64,000 nt of DNA from CAVVGZ01 sp963841845 (GCA_963841845.1 CAWJEG010000007.1:186001-250000); one strand, 5' to 3'. Positions 47,584 through 57,584 are shown, counted from the stretch's first letter. Notes: a model not told the origin generated them from the sequence alone. Made by a program: numbers and translations.

Positions 47584-49461
47584 ATGAGTACAATTTCACA
47601 TGTCCGCAGGCGCAATAAATTTACTATTGAACAGTTATTGCTGGCATTTTTTTTCGGTTTCAACCTTTTCTTTGCCACACTGTTCATCTTCTACCTCGGT
47701 TTTCAGCTGTTATTTATTGGGAAAATCTATCCCGGCATTTCTGTCGCCGGAATAGATGTTAGCGGTATGCCTGCCGCGGATGCTGCTCTCCGCATTAGCC
47801 AGGAGTACAAACATAATTGGGAGGGCCGTGTAATATTAAGTGACGGGGAAAACAAATGGGTATTAACACCTGCTGATCTGGGGGTCATCGTGGACATGGA
47901 AGCCTCGGCTCAAAATGCCTTTCAGATAGGACGACGGGGAAATCCTTTTAAAATATTTAATGATCTCTATTCATCCTGGTATTATGGAGTAGACCTGCCC
48001 CCGGCTCTAATTTACAATGAAAACCTGGCATCCCAATATTTATCCAACCTGGCCCTGGAAATCAACCAGCCTATCCGGGAACCCACGATACACCTTGAGG
48101 GAACGGATGTGATCGTCCAGCAGGGGCAAACCGGGCGAATAATCAACATACCAGCCAGCTTGTCCCTCATTTCCAGCCAGATGCAACCCGGGAAAGACGT
48201 TGTTGTCCCGCTGGTAGTCCTTGAATCTCAACCAACCATACTGGACATCGAGTCTCAGGCAAAATTAGCGGAGGAGATACTATCTGAACCGCTAGTACTG
48301 CAATTACCCAATTCTCATTCCGACCAGCCCGGGCCGTGGACAATTCCTCCAGATGCACTGGCGATCATGCTCTCATTTGAACCCCAAAACTCAAATGGCA
48401 ATAACCAATACACATTAACTCTAAATCACCAGCCTCTCCGAAATTACTTGGATGGGTTGTCGGGGATTTACCAGCAGGCGGAGAATTCACGCTTCATTTT
48501 TAATGATGATACCCACCAGCTGGAGGTTATCAAACCAGCCGTAATCGGGCAGCAATTAAATATTGATGCCAGCCTGGAAAATATTCAAGATACGCTGTTA
48601 AATAAACAACAGCACTCGGCTGAACTGATTCTTGACACCATAAATCCTCAGGTAACGGATGAGATGAGCGGGGAAGAGCTGGGAATCACTGGGTTAGTCC
48701 AATCGGAAGCTACATATTTCTATGGTTCAAGCCCGGATAGAGTGCAGAATATTACCAAAGCTGCCAGCGAGTTCCATGGGCTGTTAATTGCTCCATATGA
48801 AATATTCTCAATGGCTGGTGCTCTGGGGAATATCAGCCTGGACAATGGATATGCTGAAGCTCTCATTATTTATGGTGACCAGACCATCCAGGGGGTGGGG
48901 GGTGGGGTATGCCAGGTCAGCACCACACTTTTCCGTACGGCCTTTTTCGCCGGGTATCCCATCATCGAGCGTCATCCACATTCCTACAGAGTAAGCTACT
49001 ATGAGCGGGTGGCAGGCGGCGGGAGGGACGATGACCTGGCAGGATTGGACGCAACGGTTTATGTTCCCCTTGTGGACTTCAAGTTTCAAAACGATACGCC
49101 TTACTGGCTTTTGATGGAAACCTATATCAATCCAAGTTACAATTCAATCGTTTGGAAATTCTACTCAACAGATGACGGCAGGACGGTGGATTGGAGAACT
49201 ACGGGTCCAACCAATATCATTCCAGCACCGGAAACAAAATATCTGGAAAATCCCGAACTATCAGCCGGGGAAACCCGGAAAGTTGATTACAAAGCCGATG
49301 GGGCTGAAATCACTGTGAATCGGACCGTCTACCTCGATGGTAATGTGTATCTTGAAGATTCCATCTATACAAATTATCAACCATGGGCAGAAGTAATCGA
49401 ATATGGTCCGGGAACCGAGGGGTATCCTCCCGAAAACGGTGGAAAAGAAGAGGACCAATAA
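47584..49461 (+). CDS. VanW-family protein with peptidoglycan-binding-like repeats
   Basis: A 625-residue protein with one N-terminal membrane helix (LFFATLFIFYLGFQLLFIG), repeated peptidoglycan-binding-4-like modules (GISVAGIDVSGMPAADAALRI and a second copy further on), and a C-terminal VanW domain: IAPYEIFSMAGALGNIS, GDQTIQGVGGGVCQVSTTLF, RHPHSYRVSYY and LDATVYVPLVDFKFQN. VanW is linked to vancomycin-resistance loci, but most members are general cell-envelope proteins of unknown activity. It stands divergent from the rrn operon. No strong ribosome site is visible before the ATG at 47584. Confidence 0.88.
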   Translation: MSTISHVRRRNKFTIEQLLLAFFFGFNLFFATLFIFYLGFQLLFIGKIYPGISVAGIDVSGMPAADAALRISQEYKHNWEGRVILSDGENKWVLTPADLGVIVDMEASAQNAFQIGRRGNPFKIFNDLYSSWYYGVDLPPALIYNENLASQYLSNLALEINQPIREPTIHLEGTDVIVQQGQTGRIINIPASLSLISSQMQPGKDVVVPLVVLESQPTILDIESQAKLAEEILSEPLVLQLPNSHSDQPGPWTIPPDALAIMLSFEPQNSNGNNQYTLTLNHQPLRNYLDGLSGIYQQAENSRFIFNDDTHQLEVIKPAVIGQQLNIDASLENIQDTLLNKQQHSAELILDTINPQVTDEMSGEELGITGLVQSEATYFYGSSPDRVQNITKAASEFHGLLIAPYEIFSMAGALGNISLDNGYAEALIIYGDQTIQGVGGGVCQVSTTLFRTAFFAGYPIIERHPHSYRVSYYERVAGGGRDDDLAGLDATVYVPLVDFKFQNDTPYWLLMETYINPSYNSIVWKFYSTDDGRTVDWRTTGPTNIIPAPETKYLENPELSAGETRKVDYKADGAEITVNRTVYLDGNVYLEDSIYTNYQPWAEVIEYGPGTEGYPPENGGKEEDQ

Positions 49462-49568
49462 ACATTACTTCGCCATTTTTTCCAGCTCCGATATCAGCTT
49501 CGGTTTTTCATGGGATATCAAACATGGTAAAATTGCGCAGTATTTCTTGATATAAATTTGGAGGCAAT

Positions 49569-49796
49569 ATGGTAAGCAAAGATTTATTGGAAATCCTTCG
49601 TTGTCCAGTTTGCGTTCGTGAAGAAGGCAAAGAGGGTCTCTTACAGTTGTATCGAGATTCTTGGCTGGTGTGCCAGGATTGCCCCAGAAAATATCCCATC
49701 GTGGAAGATATCCCTGTAATGTTGATTTCAGAAGGTGACAAGTGGACAAACACCCCGCTTGACCAGCTTCCTGTTCCTCCTCCAAACATGGATTAG
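49569..49796 (+). CDS. Trm112-family zinc-ribbon protein
   Basis: A 75-residue protein: LLEILRCPVCVREEGKEGLL and WLVCQDCPRKYPIVEDIPVM hold the two cysteine pairs and the YPI-x-DIPVML motif of the Trm112/YcaR family. These small proteins act as activators of methyltransferases in eukaryotes; bacterial roles are mostly unknown. TTGGAGGCAAT precedes the ATG. It lies about 110 bases downstream of the VanW gene. Confidence 0.92.
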   Translation: MVSKDLLEILRCPVCVREEGKEGLLQLYRDSWLVCQDCPRKYPIVEDIPVMLISEGDKWTNTPLDQLPVPPPNMD

Positions 49797-49926
49797 TGAT
49801 TTTATAAGATATTCCCCTACAAGGCTAATAAACACCAATATCATACCAATATCAGTTTTGGTATTAATCTTGCACCATTGAGATGCAAGGAAATACAAAT
49901 TTAACTAATTGAGATAGAGCAAGCCT

Positions 49927-51357
49927 ATGGCAAACCAAGACATGAGACTTCCCAAATCCAACACGAAATTTGACCCGCTTTCTCTGGGTCTAATGATTGC
50001 ATTTTTTATCCTGGCATTGGCTACAGCTGTAATTGCTTTTGTAGTAGTCCGCAATTTTGTTCAATCCTGGACAATGACGGATTTACCAGGTGTCCCCATC
50101 GAATCTGAGAGCGGTGAGATCATAATTGACTCCCAGGGAGTACCAATGACCGAACCACTTCAGGCCGCTGATGGACTCGCCGCTATACCATGGGATGGCA
50201 AGAGCCGCGTTACTGCCCTGGTAATGGGCCTCGATTTGCGTGACTGGGAAGAATCCGGAGCAGCATCCCGCTCCGATACCATGATTCTGCTAACCCTGGA
50301 TCCAACTTCTATGGAAGCAGGCATGCTGAATATTCCCCGCGATTTATGGGTCAATATTCCGGGTTATGGCCACGGAAAAATTAACACTGCTTACTTCCTT
50401 GGGGAAGTCAATAATCTCCCCGGCGGAGGACCTGCTCTTGCAGTGGAAACTGTGGAACAGTTCATTGGTGTGCCCATTAACTATTACGCCCAAATTGACT
50501 TCAGCACCTTTGTGAGATTTGTCGATGAGATTAATGGTGTCAAAATTACCATTGGTGAAGATGGGATGCGGCTTGATCCAATCGGACCACAAAATGATGT
50601 TTTCCTCCAACCAGGGCGTTATGTATTAAATGGTGATTTGGCACTCGCTTATGCCCGCAACCGTTATACAGAAGGTGGTGATTTTGACCGCGCCAAACGA
50701 ACTCAGGAAGTAATTATGGCCATCCGCGACCGCATCCTTGAGGGAGATGGTTACTTAACAGAGATGATCTCGAAAGCACCCCAGCTTTATACCATCCTTA
50801 AGGATGGTATTCGAACCAATATGACCCTTGGCGAAGCAGTCCAACTTGCCCTCCTTGCCAAGGAAGTAGACCCGAATTCTATAAAAACGGTCACTATCCC
50901 GCCGGATGTATTAATCGAATCAACCTCACCGGATGGTTTAAGCATTTACATACCAATTCCGGATGAAATTCGCATGATCCGAGATAGGGTCTTCACCAAC
51001 ACCAGTGGTGTACAAATTGGTCCATACGCAGTTGCTGATGATCCGAAGGTTTTAATGCAGGCTGAACAGCCAAGAGTGCGGATCCTCAACGGTACCGCAG
51101 TAGCCGGATTGGCAACCCAGACGAGTGAATACTTGCGCTCTGAGGGAATGAATATTGTTGAGGAAGCTACGGCTGACCAGATTTATGAACAGAGCATGTT
51201 GTATATCTATACCGGCAAGCCCTACTCTGCTGGTTTTATTGCCGATCTAATGGATATCGAAACTGGACGGGTATTTAACCAGTACAATCCCGATTCTCCG
51301 ATTGATATTGCAATTATCGTTGGCAATGACTGGGCTTACGATAATCCAATGCCCTGA
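49927..51357 (+). CDS. LytR-CpsA-Psr (LCP) family protein
   Basis: A 476-residue membrane-anchored protein. After a helix near residues 19-42 comes the LCP catalytic domain: ALVMGLDLRDWEESGAASRSDTM region with the conserved RSDTM, NIPRDLWVNIPGYGHGKIN, the GGP-x-A segment, and LAYARNRYTEGGDFDRAKRTQ. A LytR_C domain follows (RVRILNGTAVAGLATQTSEY). LCP enzymes transfer polymers from undecaprenyl phosphate carriers to the cell wall or to surface proteins. In a phylum without typical Gram-positive teichoic acids the acceptor is open. A terminator follows. Confidence 0.92.
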   Translation: MANQDMRLPKSNTKFDPLSLGLMIAFFILALATAVIAFVVVRNFVQSWTMTDLPGVPIESESGEIIIDSQGVPMTEPLQAADGLAAIPWDGKSRVTALVMGLDLRDWEESGAASRSDTMILLTLDPTSMEAGMLNIPRDLWVNIPGYGHGKINTAYFLGEVNNLPGGGPALAVETVEQFIGVPINYYAQIDFSTFVRFVDEINGVKITIGEDGMRLDPIGPQNDVFLQPGRYVLNGDLALAYARNRYTEGGDFDRAKRTQEVIMAIRDRILEGDGYLTEMISKAPQLYTILKDGIRTNMTLGEAVQLALLAKEVDPNSIKTVTIPPDVLIESTSPDGLSIYIPIPDEIRMIRDRVFTNTSGVQIGPYAVADDPKVLMQAEQPRVRILNGTAVAGLATQTSEYLRSEGMNIVEEATADQIYEQSMLYIYTGKPYSAGFIADLMDIETGRVFNQYNPDSPIDIAIIVGNDWAYDNPMP

Positions 51358-51376
51358 TAATACTTAACCTCTCCAT

Positions 51377-51409
51377 TAAAAGTCGCCCGTTTTTCCGGGT
51401 GACTTTTTA
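51377..51409 (+). terminator. Intrinsic terminator after the LCP gene
   Basis: AAAAGTC-GCCCG (51378-51389) pairs with CGGGT-GACTTTT (51396-51407), followed by T residues. Confidence 0.88.
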
Positions 51410-51541
51410 ATTAATGATTTGATTGTTATTGGAATGAATAAACACGTAACAATGATAGATATTAAGGAGTGGGAATATTAATGCTTAACCCTCGTTTGTT
51501 GAGGGGAAATTTTGAGGAATTATGAATAGCAGTCCAGTTAT

Positions 51542-52399
51542 CTAACTTTGGGAGAATTTTAGCCATAATCCCCCTGGTGAATTACTACCCACTCCGTTCC
51601 GGCATGGGGGGGTTGATAAATTTCGAATAATTTCCTCACTCCCTCCCACTTGCAGATTGTAGATCATTCCTTGCTGCATGATGAAATTGGCAAATCCTGG
51701 ATCTTCATCCGGATATAATCCGGTAAAAAAAGTATCCTGACCTTCATCCCAAACGATATCGATACGAACGCCAGGCATGGGATTCCCCTTTTCGTCAACA
51801 ATATCGATAATCAGTAACCCGCTGTCCTCACTCGATTTACACAATTCTTCCTGCTCGGCAAGCAGGAAGTTTTTATCAAGCACGGGTAGCACAACTGCCT
51901 GGGCGGGTGGTGTGAAAGTTGCCAACGGGGTGGATAATCTGCCAGTCAGTTCTGAAGATGTTGGTGTGCTGTTGACGGGTACTGTTTGAGTAGATGGATC
52001 AACGCTTGGGCTAGGGGTTGGGGATTCTTCCTGCACGGATTGGTCAGTCTGCAAATCACCAGTCATTCCACCCAGATCCACTGATAGCTTTGCCAGGGCG
52101 CGTGCCTGCTCTGGGGATCCCCCGGACGCCAGAATTTGTTGGGCTAATACTGCCAGAGAACGTTCTGGATTCTCCTCTCTCAGGAGAGCGAGGCGGGCTT
52201 CTGCCCGTCCTTTGTCTTCGTTTTCTGTATATGCCATAGCCACAAGCACACGATACTGGTTCTTGGATTCTGCATCCAGGGAATGTGGGGCTGAATTGGT
52301 ATATTTTACAGGGTTAATTAATAACGAGTATACCAACCCGAGAATCAAGCCGATCAGAATACCGGTAAATAGGAACCATGGGCCATGTCTTTCACTCAT
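51542..52399 (-). CDS. Single-helix membrane protein with Pro/Thr-rich linker and C-terminal beta domain
   Basis: About 285 residues: a membrane helix (FLFTGILIGLILGLVYSLLI), a helical part (residues about 40-115) resembling the protein encoded just upstream, a linker rich in Pro, Ser and Thr, and a C-terminal part (GLLIIDIVDEKGNPMPGVRI) that looks like a carboxypeptidase-regulatory-like or Ig-like sandwich. The ATG at 52399, with GGAG about ten bases before it, is preferred over 52411. It overlaps the upstream gene by eight bases. Function unknown; such pairs look lineage-specific. Confidence 0.7.
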   Translation of the reverse strand: MSERHGPWFLFTGILIGLILGLVYSLLINPVKYTNSAPHSLDAESKNQYRVLVAMAYTENEDKGRAEARLALLREENPERSLAVLAQQILASGGSPEQARALAKLSVDLGGMTGDLQTDQSVQEESPTPSPSVDPSTQTVPVNSTPTSSELTGRLSTPLATFTPPAQAVVLPVLDKNFLLAEQEELCKSSEDSGLLIIDIVDEKGNPMPGVRIDIVWDEGQDTFFTGLYPDEDPGFANFIMQQGMIYNLQVGGSEEIIRNLSTPPCRNGVGSNSPGGLWLKFSQS

Positions 52400-52748
52400 T
52401 TTGAGCTTCATCTCCGGACCATAAGACCAATGCTTCGGATAGATCCATCATCAGCTCCACATCTTCTGTGGAGTAGCCAAGTTCTTCAGCAGTTTTTACC
52501 GCATCTTGGGTAACGACAAAGACAGACTTTTTCCCCAGAGATTTCAGCCATTGTCCAGCAAGTGCCAGATCCTTATCTTGGTGATAACGTTCAGCAACCA
52601 TTAATACATAATCCGATTTATAATCGGATCTCAGGTTGGCTGGCTGAATTTGCGAGAATTCAACAGGATTAATTATCCAGCCGTAAAGAATCCCCAATCC
52701 TACTCCAGCTACAATGCTAATAATAAAGAATATCAGTCTGGTATTCAT
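52392..52748 (-). CDS. Small single-helix membrane protein related to its downstream neighbour
   Basis: A 118-residue protein: a membrane helix (LIFFIISIVAGVGLGILYGW) and a short helical domain (ANLRSDYKSDYVLMVAERYH onward). The stretch INPVEFSQIQPANLR matches INPVKYTNSAPHSLD in the downstream protein, and both continue Y-x-x-x-VA-x-x-Y, so they share an ancestral domain. The overlap of eight bases suggests a complex made in fixed ratio. Function unknown. Confidence 0.7.
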   Translation of the reverse strand: MNTRLIFFIISIVAGVGLGILYGWIINPVEFSQIQPANLRSDYKSDYVLMVAERYHQDKDLALAGQWLKSLGKKSVFVVTQDAVKTAEELGYSTEDVELMMDLSEALVLWSGDEAQNE

Positions 52749-53140
52749 CGCCCAAAATTATATGCAATAATTTAAAATTTGATATCGTTTTGATTATATA
52801 CTTAGCTTGAACAAAGATCAAACCGGAAATTAACAAGAAATCCTTTCCGGAAGTTGGATATCCCAGGTCACGCTGTATAGAGCCAATGCATATGCTCTTT
52901 GCCATCTGATTCAGCAACATGGAATAATAATTTAGCACATATTAAATAAGGGAATTATGGGGGCATCTCAGTCGATACCGGAAAATCAATCGGGGGCTTG
53001 GTGGAAAATCCTGGGTGGGTATGCACCAGGGAATATGTTTGCTGCAAAAACATTATGATCTCCACTGGAAAGCATTTCCCCCCCATCCACAAACCGTCCT
53101 TTGCATACTGCCTGAGGGTCCCCCAATAAATTACAAGGTA
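52749..53140. other. Intergenic region, 390 bases
   Basis: On the minus strand TTTGAT and TATAAT (52793-52798) with an 18-base spacer could serve the membrane-protein pair. The right half is open in one plus-strand frame as an upstream extension of the next gene, but it has no recognisable protein pattern and I leave it out. Nothing else is seen. Confidence 0.4.
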
Positions 53141-53701
53141 ATGATTTTTATGAAAAAGATAATAATTTCATCTCATAATCCCGTAAAAATGGAAGCAGCC
53201 CTCCGGGGATTTCAAGAAATGTTTGCCGCAGAGGATTTTTGTATAGAGGGCATCCCGGTGGAATCCGGTGTGAGCGAACAGCCCCTCTCTGATAGGGAAA
53301 CCTTCAAGGGTGCTTGGAATCGGGCCCTGAATGCCCGCATATCCATGCCAGATGGAGATTATTGGGTGGGTATAGAAGGCGGCGTGGAAGATAATAATGG
53401 AGAATTTGAGGTTTTTGCCTGGATTGTTATCCTTTCCACCAGCCAGATTGGTAAAAGTAAAACAGGAACGTTCTTTCTTCCGGATAAGCTTGCCCGATTA
53501 ATACGTCATGGGAAGGAACTGGGTGAGGCGGATGATATTGTTTTCAAGAGGGAAAATTCCAAACAGGGAAAAGGGGCAATTGGTTTGCTATCCGGAAATG
53601 TTATTGACCGGGAGACCTATTACCGGCACGCAATTATCCTTGCTCTGGTCCCATTTAAGAACCCGGACCTGTATCCTCTATGCGATTCGCAAGTTAAATA
53701 A
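53141..53701 (+). CDS. Inosine/xanthosine triphosphatase, YjjX-like
   Basis: About 186 residues of the YjjX/NTPase family that removes non-canonical ITP and XTP. KIIISSHNPVKMEAALRGF is the family N-terminus, followed by VESGVSEQPLSDRETFKGA, GDYWVGIEGGVED and a C-terminal QGKGAIGLLSGNVIDRETYY. Two ATGs are possible, 53141 and 53150; CAAGGTA precedes the first. The open frame extends further upstream, but that part lacks family similarity. Confidence 0.85.
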   Translation: MIFMKKIIISSHNPVKMEAALRGFQEMFAAEDFCIEGIPVESGVSEQPLSDRETFKGAWNRALNARISMPDGDYWVGIEGGVEDNNGEFEVFAWIVILSTSQIGKSKTGTFFLPDKLARLIRHGKELGEADDIVFKRENSKQGKGAIGLLSGNVIDRETYYRHAIILALVPFKNPDLYPLCDSQVK

Positions 53702-53737
53702 TTTATGCTTGTGAATTAGCAGTTTTGATAAATTTCA

Positions 53738-54379
53738 TCACCTTTTTGGTGGTTTAAATAATCCATCCGGATTTGTGCCCAGCATCCCTGCTTCGTAGGA
53801 TAAACTGTCAACACGTGAAAACGATTGGATTTGCTCCAACATAAAAAGGGAGTAGCCGTTTAATTTCTTTAAATACATTTCAATCCTATCCACCCCCCGG
53901 TCTTCCCACATCCAATCGTACCGGTCGAACATCTCCAAATTAATTAATCTTGTGTACTTACGTAACGTCTTTATTCCATCCACATTGAAGTAATCTTCAA
54001 AATAGGATAGTACAAGTTCCCGCAAGGTTTTATAAATTGGTTCTCGATAACCCAAACCGCTGAAATTTGATTTTGCCAGTGCTCCATAGTTACCCTTTAT
54101 CTGGAATACTGCCAGCACGTGATCATCATCCAATCCGGTTTCCGGCAGCAAATCTACAATAAGCGGGGGATACCCCAGCCGCCTTAACGCCATAGCACCG
54201 AAAACTCCCCCATCCAGGCAGTGCGCTTGCATTTCGTTCATGACCCGTACCGGGCTTCGGTTTATCTCCTCCCCTCTGTAGGCAATAGTATTAAGATATT
54301 CCTGTATTTTATAAGGGGCGCCCAGTCTTTTTAGGACATCCCTCTGCGCTGTTGAAAAATGATCTTCAATTTGTGACAT
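53738..54379 (-). CDS. Transglutaminase-like protein of unknown function
   Basis: A 213-residue protein. AHCLDGGVFGAMALRRLGY, followed by DDDHVLAVFQ and LAKSNFSGLGYREP, gives a Cys, His and Asn/Asp order like that of transglutaminase/papain-fold enzymes, with the Cys at the start of a helix. The rest is helical and charged. No exact family is recognised, and whether it is a peptidase, an amidase or inactive cannot be told. It lies 90 bases downstream of the channel gene on the same strand. Confidence 0.6.
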   Translation of the reverse strand: MSQIEDHFSTAQRDVLKRLGAPYKIQEYLNTIAYRGEEINRSPVRVMNEMQAHCLDGGVFGAMALRRLGYPPLIVDLLPETGLDDDHVLAVFQIKGNYGALAKSNFSGLGYREPIYKTLRELVLSYFEDYFNVDGIKTLRKYTRLINLEMFDRYDWMWEDRGVDRIEMYLKKLNGYSLFMLEQIQSFSRVDSLSYEAGMLGTNPDGLFKPPKR

Positions 54380-54468
54380 AATCCGTCTCTGTCCGTTCAG
54401 GAAATTTGTTGCTGCAACAGCAGTAATTTTATCAGGGAACGATCATTGAGTAGAAAAAATTAGAAAGA

Positions 54469-56373
54469 TTAATTTTCTGCCAATACAATAATCCGGTCCT
54501 GATCATTGAAGGCTACTTTTTCCGCCTTCTTGGGGTTCAAGACAACACCAAAATTCTTATCCGGTGAGCCAGCCTGGTCGGAAATACGGTATCCAATCGC
54601 CGCCTCATTGCGCCTGGCTGCAGACTCAATCACTGTATAAAAATTAATCGGTATTCCGGTCTTTACATAAGACCTGGCTGGTTTTAAATAAATTTCGGAT
54701 CCCTCTGCAGAGAACAAGTCCTGAAACACCGAATTAATCCTTTTATTCTCTTCCACCTGGGCCATCATTAGGCTGATCAATCGGTCACTGACAATGAAAT
54801 CATCCGCCCTGGTTGTTTCTGCCAGGCGGCTGTTTTTAACATCCAGAATCTCCGATACAATGGAATATCGGTAACCATAGGTCTCGGCAATATTCCTTAG
54901 TTGCAGGAGAGCAAGTAAAGTAAGAGAATCCGCCTCCTGGACGGGCAGTTGGTCCGAGTAACTCAATAAAATGATGTGATCAAAATTTGCCAGTTTCAAA
55001 TCAAACAAGGTGTCCCGGTCATAGATCTCCCCGGATTCAAAGTGGACTTTAATGTTTTTCAGACCAGCCAATAATCGATCAATATTTTGTTTGACCTCTT
55101 TGGTATTTGCTACTACGTGGACCCTGGATTCTGGCGCAGCATAATGATCCAACTGTTTCAGGATGTTTACAGAATTCCAATTCCAGCCAAGCATGAGAAT
55201 ATTCTCTTTATTTACATTCGCCGGAATATACGGGAGTACCATTCCAGAATCGACCAGCGATTTTGGATCCGGTTCACAGAATGATTGGATATCATCACCG
55301 GAGATAACAATGATTTGGTCACCCGCATTGATAACCGTATCCATGGGTGGATTTAAACGAGGGCCATTCACCCGGTCCACCAATCCCAATACAGCGCAGT
55401 TTTCATACGCATACAACGCAGTCCTGAACGGACTACCTGTTAAGCTGCCAGGATCAAAGAAATATATTTCATTCTTTTCAAAATCAAGCAGGTCGGAATA
55501 AATGACTGAAAGACCCCTCTGGCGTGAGGTCTGGGCGATAATTCTTGAGATGACATCACTGAAATAGACCCATTCCACTTCCCCCCTTCCTAAAATCTCG
55601 GTCACTTGCCGGTTTTGCGGGAACCGGATGCCGGCGACAATATGGTGTGGTTCAAACCGGCGATTTGGATCTTTGGTAATTGCCAGAACTGTTTTTATCA
55701 CTTCCACATCTGCCAGGCGCCCGCTCGGGGGTGTGATGATTATTGAACGGGCAGATTCAATACTGGCGAGTTTCAGATCAGTCATATCCATAGGATTCCC
55801 GGTCCGGCACAGGATAGTTGTTGTTCCAGTGGTGCTTATTTTATGTCGGATTTCATCTTCCATTCGGGATTTATCTTCCTGGCCAAGGATTACCAGGGTG
55901 GATTTTGGCTTATCCAGGTTAGCAGAAATAATCTCCTTGATCAGGGTAAAAATTTGGCTGGACCATCCCAATAATACAATATGTCCGCTTTCGACAACCT
56001 CAGACTTTCCTTTTCTCAAATCCGCAAGTTTATTTTGTATGGCATTGGCCACCAGGCCAATGAAATTGCTGATGAGAAATATACTGCTCAGTGCAATCGC
56101 AAAACTTATAATCCGGTAACCCCAATTCGAATCCCTACCGCCAATTGATCCGGATCCCATTGTTCCTAAAAGAGAGAACCAGAAAGCCTCAATGAGGTTC
56201 ATGGGAGGGTCATCCCTCGGAGCCAACCTGGTCACGACAAGTAACAGGGTCCACAATAAGATTAATAACAGAGAACCTAATGCCAGACCGGCAATAACCA
56301 CTGATGGGCCGCGGGAAAAAAATTTGTCAAATTCATAATGCAAGCGTTTAGAAAATTTCACTTTCTTTCTCAT
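54469..56373 (-). CDS. CASTOR/POLLUX-related ion-channel protein with TrkA-N-like domains
   Basis: A 634-residue protein: an N-terminal pair of membrane helices around a pore-like segment (AFWFSLLGTMGSGSIGG), then two tandem Rossmann-type regulatory regions. The first starts HIVLLGWSSQIFTLIKEI and the second ENILMLGWNWNSVNILKQL, with VINAGDQIIVISGDD between. This matches the CASTOR/POLLUX ion-channel family, whose plant members act in calcium signalling; bacterial members are poorly studied. AAGGAGA lies eight bases before the ATG at 56373. The ion and ligand are unknown. Confidence 0.87.
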   Translation of the reverse strand: MRKKVKFSKRLHYEFDKFFSRGPSVVIAGLALGSLLLILLWTLLLVVTRLAPRDDPPMNLIEAFWFSLLGTMGSGSIGGRDSNWGYRIISFAIALSSIFLISNFIGLVANAIQNKLADLRKGKSEVVESGHIVLLGWSSQIFTLIKEIISANLDKPKSTLVILGQEDKSRMEDEIRHKISTTGTTTILCRTGNPMDMTDLKLASIESARSIIITPPSGRLADVEVIKTVLAITKDPNRRFEPHHIVAGIRFPQNRQVTEILGRGEVEWVYFSDVISRIIAQTSRQRGLSVIYSDLLDFEKNEIYFFDPGSLTGSPFRTALYAYENCAVLGLVDRVNGPRLNPPMDTVINAGDQIIVISGDDIQSFCEPDPKSLVDSGMVLPYIPANVNKENILMLGWNWNSVNILKQLDHYAAPESRVHVVANTKEVKQNIDRLLAGLKNIKVHFESGEIYDRDTLFDLKLANFDHIILLSYSDQLPVQEADSLTLLALLQLRNIAETYGYRYSIVSEILDVKNSRLAETTRADDFIVSDRLISLMMAQVEENKRINSVFQDLFSAEGSEIYLKPARSYVKTGIPINFYTVIESAARRNEAAIGYRISDQAGSPDKNFGVVLNPKKAEKVAFNDQDRIIVLAEN

Positions 56374-56456
56374 GCCCATTCTCCTTTCTGTATATTCCAG
56401 GACCTTTGATAACCGATTAGGATTCGTTTGAGAGTGTTATGCTTAATTATGGATTA

Positions 56457-57584
56457 TTATTGCAAATTTTTTACATGCTGATCAAAGAAATCCACGCTGC
56501 GCCGCATTGCCAATTCAAATGAATTTGAGATGTTATGGTTATCACCGGGGTATGCATAATATTCAACTGATCCGCCAGCATGGGCTATTTGTTCTGCCAG
56601 CTGTTCTGAAAAACCTATGGGAACTGTCTCATCATTTGCCCCATGATGTAGTTGAATCGGACCCGAAAGGTCATTCAAGTAGCTGTTGGCTGAGATTGAA
56701 TTCCAGAATTCGGGATTCTCGTCAGGCGTTCCATACTTGGTTGCCAGGTCCCTTCGCCAGCTTCCGCGTGTGGATGGTGTTGCAGTCAGGCTGCCTGTGC
56801 TCCTTCTCCAATTAAATGCGAGATCTTCATAAGTACCTACCACACCACCCCAAATTACACCAGCCTGGATATCGCCAGCTACAACCATGCTTCGCAAAGT
56901 GATATAACCTCCCATGGAGTGTCCCCACATCCCAATTCTTCCATTATCCACAACAGGAAGCTCCTTAAGCGATGCCAGGGCATTCAAAACATCGATAGTA
57001 TATCCAGGATTGCTGTATGCCCCGCCGGAGGATCCTTCGGATTCTCCATGGCCGCGATAGTCCGGTCTGAAAACAATATATCCACTATTTGCCAACCTGT
57101 CCATGTATGCAATGTACCTTTCCGTGGATACATATTCTTCGGGCGGTATATAACCATGGTTAAAAATTATCGCCGGCCAGCCGGCTGCTGGAACATCACC
57201 TTTCGGTATGGTCATATAAGCATAGATCCTCAATCCTTCAGATTGATAGGATACAAGGTACCGGTCATAGTTGTCATAGGAAGGCAGGGTTTCCTCAAAA
57301 ACAATGGTGCTGCCAGGGTAGTTTCTGGAACGAAGGTACGCAATGGATAAGGGATGGAGGTCAGGAGTGGGAGTTGGACTTATGAGTGATGGGTTGTCCG
57401 TTACCAGGGTTTGGGAGGGTGTAATGGTCATCCTCCGGACTACTGCAGTGGCTGGTACAGTTGCTTGGTTTACATCCAGGGGTTGAGACCTCAATCCTGT
57501 AGACGAGCATGAAACCAGCAGTATGGTTGTCATCCCTGCTATTAATAGGCTGGATATCCTGGTTTTGAATAAATATTTCTTCAT
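56457..57584 (-). CDS. Secreted alpha/beta-hydrolase lipoprotein
   Basis: A 375-residue protein with a lipobox (LLVSCSS, near residue 25), a Thr/Pro-rich spacer, and a prolyl-oligopeptidase/dienelactone-hydrolase-like domain. The oxyanion region is IIFNHGYIPPEEY, the nucleophile is in MWGHSMGGYI, the acid is likely in HHGANDETVP and the histidine in PGDNHNIS. The outer-surface location is inferred from the lipobox. Substrate unknown; esterase or peptidase are both possible. No ribosome site is clear. Confidence 0.87.
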   Translation of the reverse strand: MKKYLFKTRISSLLIAGMTTILLVSCSSTGLRSQPLDVNQATVPATAVVRRMTITPSQTLVTDNPSLISPTPTPDLHPLSIAYLRSRNYPGSTIVFEETLPSYDNYDRYLVSYQSEGLRIYAYMTIPKGDVPAAGWPAIIFNHGYIPPEEYVSTERYIAYMDRLANSGYIVFRPDYRGHGESEGSSGGAYSNPGYTIDVLNALASLKELPVVDNGRIGMWGHSMGGYITLRSMVVAGDIQAGVIWGGVVGTYEDLAFNWRRSTGSLTATPSTRGSWRRDLATKYGTPDENPEFWNSISANSYLNDLSGPIQLHHGANDETVPIGFSEQLAEQIAHAGGSVEYYAYPGDNHNISNSFELAMRRSVDFFDQHVKNLQ

